Positions 59,822 through 64,000 of a stretch of 64,000 nt of DNA are shown here, in pieces (the first letter of the stretch is position 1; the number at the start of each line of letters is the position of its first letter). The stretch lies in NCBI RefSeq assembly GCF_022539505.1, contig NC_061514.1, forward strand, positions 246,996,124 to 247,060,123, read 5' to 3'. This DNA comes from Lolium rigidum. Taxonomy: Eukaryota; Streptophyta; Magnoliopsida; Poales; Poaceae. Position numbers and translations under genes: made by a program. Below the pieces are notes generated by a model. It was not told the DNA's origin. It worked only from the letters and a program-made list of their open reading frames with translations, and did no database searches.

Positions 59822-61975
59822 TACACACTTTCTGCGCCTAGCTGAAAGGCGTTAAAGAAAAGCGCTTATGGGAGACAACCCATGTTTTTACTACAGTACT
59901 TTTGTTTTATATTTGTGTCTTGGAAGTTGTTTACTACTGTAGCAACCTCTCCTTATCTTAGTTTTGAGTTTTGTTGTGCCAAGTAAAGTCTTTGATAGTA
60001 AAGTAAGTACTAGATTTGGATTACTCGCGCAGTTCCAGATTTCTTTGCTGTCACGAATCTGGGTCTACCTCCCTGTAGGTAGCTCAGAAAATTAAGCCAA
60101 TTTACGTGCATGATCCTCAGATATGTACGCAACTTTCATTAAATTTGAGAATTTTCATTTGAGCAAGTCTGGTGGCCTAATAAAATCCATCTTTACGGAC
60201 TGTTCTGTTTTGACAGATTCTGCCTTTTATTTTGCATTGCCTCTTTTGCTATGTTGGATGAATTTCTTTGATCCATTAATGTCCAGTAGCTTTATGCAAT
60301 GTCCAGAAGTGTTAAGAATGATTGTGTCACCTCTGAACATGTGAATTTTTATTATGCACTAACCCTCTAATGAGTTGTTTCGAGTTTGGTGTGGAGGAAG
60401 TTTTCAAGGATCAAGAGAGGAGTATGATGCAATATGATCAAGGAGAGTGAAAGCTCTAAGCTTGGGGATGCCCCGGTGGTTCACCCCTGCATATTCTAAG
60501 AAGACTCAAGCGTCTAAGCTTGGGGATGCCCAAGGCATCCCCTTCTTCATCGACAACATTATCAGGTTCCTCCCCTGAAACTATATTTTTATTCCGTCAC
60601 ATCTTATGCACTTTGCTTTGAGCGTCGGTTTGTTTTTGTTTTTTGTTTTGTTTGAATAAAACGGATCCTAGCATTCACTTTGTGGGAGAGACACACGCTC
60701 CGCTGTAGCATATGGACAAGTATGTCCTTAGGCTCTACTCATAGTATTCATGGCGAAGTTTCTTCTTCGTTAAATTGTTATATGGTTGGAATTGGAAAAT
60801 GCTACATGTAGTAACTCTAAAATGTCTTGGATAATTTGATACTTGGCAATTTTTGTGCTCATGTTTAAGCTCTTGCATCATATACTTTGCACCCATTAAT
60901 GAAGAAATACTTAGAGCTTGCTAATTTGGTTTGCATATTTGGTTTCTCTAGAGTCTAGATAACATCTAGTATTGAGTTTTGAACAACAAGGAAGACGGTG
61001 TGGAGTCTTATAATGTTTACAATATGTCTTTTATGTGAGTTTTGCTGCACCGTTCATCCTTGTGTTTGTTTCAAATAACCTTGCTAGCCTAAACCTTGTA
61101 TCGAGAGGGAATACTTCTCATGCATCCAAAATACTTGAGCCAACCACTATGCCATTTGTGTCCACCATACCTACCTACTACATGGTATTTATCCGCCATT
61201 CCAAAGTAAATTGCTTGAGTGCTACCTTTAAAATTCCATCATTCACCTTTGCAATATATAGCTCATGGGACAAATAGCTTAAAAACTATTGTGGTATTGA
61301 ATATGTACTTATGCACTTTATCTCTTATTAAGTTGCTTGTTGTGCGATAACCATGTCTCTGGGGACGCCACCAACTATTCTTTGTTGAATATCATGTGAG
61401 TTGCTATGCATGTCTGTCTTGTCTGAAGTAAGAGAGATCTACCACCTTAATGGTTGGAGCATGCATATTGTTAGAGAAGAACATTGGGCCGCTAACTAAA
61501 GCCATGATTCATGGTGGAAGTTTCAGTTTTGGACATATATCCTCAATCTCATATGAGAATAATAATTGTTGCCACATGCTTATGCATTAAAGAGGAGTCC
61601 ATTATCTGTTGTCCATGTTGTCCCGGTATGGATGTCTAAGTTGAGAATAATCAAAAGCGAGAAATCCAAAATGCGAGCTTTCTCCTTAGACCTTTGTACA
61701 AGCGGCATGGAGGTACCCCATTGTGACACTTGGTTAAAACATGTGCATTGCAAAGATCCGGTAGTCCAAGCTAATTAGGACAAGGTGCAGGCACTACTAG
61801 TATACTATGCATGAGACTTGCAACTTGAAAGATATAATTTACATAACTCATATGCTTTATTACTACCGTTGACAAAATTGTTTCATGTTTTCAAAATAAA
61901 AGCTCTAGCACAAATATAGCAATCGATGCTTTCCTCTTTGAAGGACCATTCTCTTTACTTTTATGTTGAGTCGGT
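59822..61975 (+). other. 3' non-coding region of E
   Basis: No gene. It has two copies of AAGCTTGGGGATGCC (60458-60472 and 60516-60530). The sequence is nearly colinear with 46300-48500 of D on the other strand. It is cut before the purine tract by LTR F. Confidence 0.7.
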
Positions 61976-62976
61976 GATGGCGTGTATTTCACACGTTCGT
62001 TGGGCAACCCCAAGAGGAAGGTATGATGCGCACAGCAGCAAGTTTTCCCTCGTGAAAGAAACCAAGGTTTATCGAACCAGGAGGAGCCAAGAAGCACGTT
62101 GAAGGTTGATGGCGGCGGGATGTAGTGCGGCGCAACACCAGGGATTCCGGCGCCAACGTGGAACCTCGCACAACACAACCAAAGTACTTTGCCCCAACGA
62201 AACGAGTGAGGTTGTTAATCTCACCGGCTTGCCGTAACAAAGGATTAACCGAATTGTGTGGAAGATGATTGTTTGCAGAGAAAACGATAAAACAAGTATT
62301 GCAGCAAATTTGTATTTCAGTATTAAAAGAATGGACCGGGGTCCACAGTTCACTAGAGGTGTCTCTCCCATAAGATAAAATCATGTTGGGTGAACAAATT
62401 ACGATCGGGCAATTGACAAATAGAGAGGGCATAACAATGCACATACATGTCATGATAAGTACGAGTGAGATTTAATTGGGCATTACGACAAAGTACATAG
62501 ACCGCCATCCAACCGCATCTATGCCTAAAAAGTCCACCTTCGGGTTATCGTCCGAACCCCTCCAGTATTAAGTTGCAAAGCAACAGACAATTGCATTAAG
62601 TATGGTGCGTAATGTAATCAACAACTACATCCTCGGACATAGCGCCAACGTTTTATCCCTAGTGGCAACAAGACAAAGCACAACCTTAGAACTTTTCGTC
62701 ACCTGTCCCGGTGTCAATGCAGGCATGAACCCACTATCGAGCATAAATACTCCCTCTTGGAGTTAAGAGCAAAAACTTGGCCGAGCCTCTACTAGTAACG
62801 GAGAGCATGCAAGATCATAAACAACACATATGTAATAACTTGATAATTAACATAACATGGTATTCTCTATCCATCGGATCCCGACAAACACAACATAGAG
62901 TATTACGGATAGATGATCTTGATCATGTTAGGCAGCTCACAAGATCCAACAATGAAGCACAACGAGGAGAAGACAA
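61976..62976 (-). repeat. LTR F (D/E family), truncated by the gap
   Basis: Begins TGATGGCGTGTATTTCACAC on the plus strand, the reverse complement of the end of E's LTR. 1001 bases are seen before the N run. GTCGG (61971-61975) is a possible target duplication. Confidence 0.75.
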
Positions 62977-63076
62977 NNNNNNNNNNNNNNNNNNNNNNNN
63001 NNNNNNNNNNNNNNNNNNNNNNNNNNNNNNNNNNNNNNNNNNNNNNNNNNNNNNNNNNNNNNNNNNNNNNNNNNNN
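62977..63076. other. Assembly gap (100 N)
   Basis: Exactly 100 unknown bases, the usual placeholder for a gap of unknown length. The sequences on the two sides belong to different elements. Confidence 0.98.
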
Positions 63077-64000
63077 TGGATGATCATCCAAACCTTCTAT
63101 GCAGGACTAAATTTTTCTTCGCGGAATTTATTGGATTCAGCTGCTGGAGGTACCTTTATGTCCATCACTCTTGGTGAAGCAACAAAGCTTCTTGATAATA
63201 TGATGATAAATTACTCTGAATGGCACACGGAAAGAGCTCCACAAGGTAAGAAGGTAAATTCTGTCGAAGAATCCTCCTCCTTGAGTGATAAGGTTGATGC
63301 TATTATGTCTATGCTTGTGAATGATAGGACTAATGTTGATCCTAATAATGTTCCGTTAGCTTCATTGGTTGCACAAGAAGAACATGTTGATGTAAACTTC
63401 ATTAAAAATAATAATTTCAACAACAATGCTTACCGTAACAATTCTAGTAATAACTATAGGCCATATCCTTATAATAATGGTAACGGTTATGCTAATTCTT
63501 ATGGGAATTCTTACAACAATAATAGGAATTCACCCTGGACTTGAAGCCATGCTTAAAGAATTTATTAGTACACAAACTGCCTTTAACAAATCTCGTTGAG
63601 GAAAAGCTCAATAAAATTGATATTCTTGTTTCTAGAGTTGATAGTCTTGCCTCCGATGTTGATCTTTTGAAATCGAAAGTTATGCCTAATAGGGACATTG
63701 AAAATAAAATTGTTACTACAGCAAATGCCATTCAAGTTAGAATTAATGAGAATATAAGATTAATGATTGAATCACGTGCTAGGTGGGATAGAGAAGAAAA
63801 TGAAAACTAGCTAAAGAGAAGAATATAGCTAAAGTTTGGACTATTACCACCACTAGTAATGCTAATGCTACACATGTTGCTGCACCTCCTACTCATACTA
63901 ATAAAAGAATTGGTGTTAGCAATGTTTCCACTTCTAATGCAAAGCGCGAAAACTCGCCTCGAAACCGCTAAACTCACTAAACTCGCTCACGATAAAGCCG
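63077..64000 (+). pseudogene. Gag fragment of a B-like element
   Basis: Starts within WMIIQTFYAGLNFSS, the same point as 44067 in B, and follows the B gag through an Asn/Tyr-rich linker, FNKS, VEEKLNKIDILVSR and KVWTITTTSNA. Frame breaks occur near 63535, 63592 (CTCGTT where B has CTGTT) and 63808. The last 50 bases carry several CTCG or CCG where B has CTG. It is open at both ends. Confidence 0.7.

Larger units (their letters stand above)
57264..61975 (+). mobile_element. Element E: D-family retrotransposon, incomplete
   Basis: Plus-strand element with a 5' LTR (57264-58857), two tandem primer sites and an intact 214-codon ORF. Its 3' non-coding region is cut at 61975 by another LTR (F) of the same family. 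Its own 3' LTR is not in the window. It lies in the 3' LTR of B. Confidence 0.82.

Overview
The window is plant nuclear DNA from a large-genome grass. Nested long LTR retrotransposons, tRNA-Asp primer sites of the Athila lineage, a Tekay/Del-type chromovirus, a Helitron and a truncated LINE make up almost everything. LTRs starting TGATACGTCTCC and coding regions like the Sabrina/WHAM group point to the Pooideae, probably Triticeae (wheat, rye, barley, goatgrass) or a close relative; the species cannot be fixed from this sequence. A 100-N run (62977-63076) marks a scaffold gap. I saw no rRNA, tRNA or CRISPR array.

Layout. 1-396 is flanking sequence. 397-7486 is element A (minus strand, Athila-like, one ORF with a membrane segment). 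7795-8985 holds the only convincing host-type gene: a two-exon zf-XS-like protein on the minus strand with two apparent frameshifts and a CGCG-box array upstream. About 9838-11994 looks like a Mutator-type element containing a 49-bp tandem array and a 319-bp duplication. 12006-15929 is a mosaic of LTR fragments.

From 15930 to the window end everything is nested in or after element B (plus strand, gag-protease only). Element C (16447-38877, TSD GAGGG) sits in B's 5' LTR. Inside C are a solo LTR (19091-20629) and chromovirus T (24837-35919, TSD TGAGT), which has all gag-pol domains. B's gag is split by a Helitron (40577-43984) and by element D (44319-50981, TSD TAGAT). A 5'-truncated LINE (53453-54297) lies in B's 3' non-coding part, and element E (57264 onward) lies in B's 3' LTR. 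Another LTR, F, breaks E at 61976 and runs into the gap. A B-like gag fragment follows the gap.

How the parts relate. A, B, D and E share LTR ends, a tRNA-Asp primer site, three copies of one purine tract and a 3' non-coding region, but carry different coding cargo (membrane ORF, gag-protease, 214-codon ORF). None encodes reverse transcriptase, so they would need another element's enzymes. C carries gag-protease and a second ORF that appears to have its own LTR-like promoter and intron. A quality warning affects every frameshift call: indels between repeat copies cluster at CAG/CTG triplets, which suggests systematic sequencing error rather than decay.
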